Below, piece after piece: positions 6,857 to 7,122 of a stretch of DNA of 7,122 nucleotides; position 1 is the first letter of the stretch; every line of letters begins with the position of its first letter. The position numbers and the translations under genes are program-made. The stretch comes from Pseudomonadota bacterium (GTDB lineage: Bacteria; Pseudomonadota; Alphaproteobacteria; Rhizobiales; Tepidamorphaceae): contig JAEYRQ010000376.1 in assembly GCA_023435545.1 (NCBI GenBank), forward strand, positions 1 to 7,122. Reading direction: 5' to 3'. The notes under the pieces were generated by a model. It made no database searches and was not told where the DNA came from. It worked only from the letters and a program-made list of their open reading frames with translations.

Positions 6857-7122
6857 TTACTGCTGGTCGCCTTCCGCCAGCGTGCGTGCCTGGTCGACCC
6901 AACCCTCGCGGCCGATGCCGCCCGTGACGTTGAGCTCGTCCTCGATCCGGTCGATCTCTTCCGAGCCCAGGGCACCGATCTGCCAGAAGTGGAAGATGCC
7001 CATGTCGTTGAGCTTCTGCTCGAGGATCGGGCCGAGGCCGCCGATCTTCTTCAGGTCGTCCGGCGCGCCGCGGGGCGCAGACAGGAATTCGAACACCGGC
7101 GCCTCGATCACCGGCACGGTGA
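6857..7122 (-). CDS. rpsB: Ribosomal protein S2, C-terminal tail only (5' part outside window)
   Basis: The reading frame enters from the right edge and ends at a TAA (6859-6857), leaving 87 visible codons. The visible peptide does not include the conserved S2 core. It contains a helix-hairpin-helix/SAM-like segment: DDLKKIGGLGP, then LEQKLNDMGIFHFWQIGAL, then a closing helix with IDRIEDEL and REGWVDQAR. Related segments are known as C-terminal extensions on several alphaproteobacterial proteins, including S2, L21 and NuoE. The assignment to S2 rests mainly on position, because rpsB almost always lies directly upstream of tsf in bacteria. S2 is a 30S small-subunit protein. A GTG at 7117 could be mistaken for a start, but the frame continues upstream without a stop and no ribosome binding site is visible there, so this is an internal codon. 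The role of the tail is unknown; rRNA or protein contact is a guess. Confidence 0.85.
   Translation of the reverse strand, partial: TVPVIEAPVFEFLSAPRGAPDDLKKIGGLGPILEQKLNDMGIFHFWQIGALGSEEIDRIEDELNVTGGIGREGWVDQARTLAEGDQQ

Noticed and set aside
6857..7117. Independent small gene starting at the GTG at 7117
   Set aside because: The frame continues open past the GTG to the window edge, no ribosome binding site is visible, and position before tsf fits the rpsB 3' end.

Overview
The window holds a single co-directional gene cluster, read entirely on the minus strand (from the right end to the left end). In transcription order it is rpsB (3' end only) - tsf - pyrH - frr - uppS - cdsA - dxr - rseP - bamA (5' end only). 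The conserved order, the high G+C content and the helix-hairpin-helix-like tail on ribosomal protein S2 point to an alphaproteobacterium, possibly of Rhodospirillales type. The genus cannot be fixed from this sequence. I see no mobile elements, tRNA or rRNA genes, CRISPR arrays or signs of horizontal transfer. Codon and base use look uniform across the cluster.

Region by region: 6857-7122 is the C-terminal tail of S2. A 65-nt spacer with a perfect 10-bp hairpin precedes tsf (5865-6791), which encodes elongation factor Ts. Next come pyrH (5125-5844, UMP kinase) and frr (4498-5058, ribosome recycling factor). After them are the envelope precursor genes uppS (3712-4467), cdsA (2844-3707, start uncertain, no ATG available) and dxr (1624-2817). 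rseP (451-1599) encodes a site-2 intramembrane metalloprotease. A 180-nt non-coding stretch (271-450), the longest in the window, contains a hairpin, a weak promoter-like pair and a near-palindrome. It leads into bamA (1-270), whose signal peptide and first POTRA segment are readable before the window ends.

The genes form a growth-linked unit. S2, EF-Ts and RRF serve translation, and PyrH supplies pyrimidine nucleotides. Dxr starts the MEP isoprenoid pathway, UppS elongates isoprenoids to undecaprenyl diphosphate for peptidoglycan and other surface polymers, and CdsA makes CDP-diacylglycerol for phospholipids. RseP handles envelope stress proteolysis and BamA inserts outer-membrane proteins.

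I looked for an undescribed system and did not find one; this is an ordinary core-genome region. What deserves a second look is small in scale: the spacer structures, the bamA leader and start choice, the cdsA start, and the S2 tail. Long plus-strand open frames opposite dxr and opposite tsf/pyrH/frr are explained as antisense shadows of high-GC genes.
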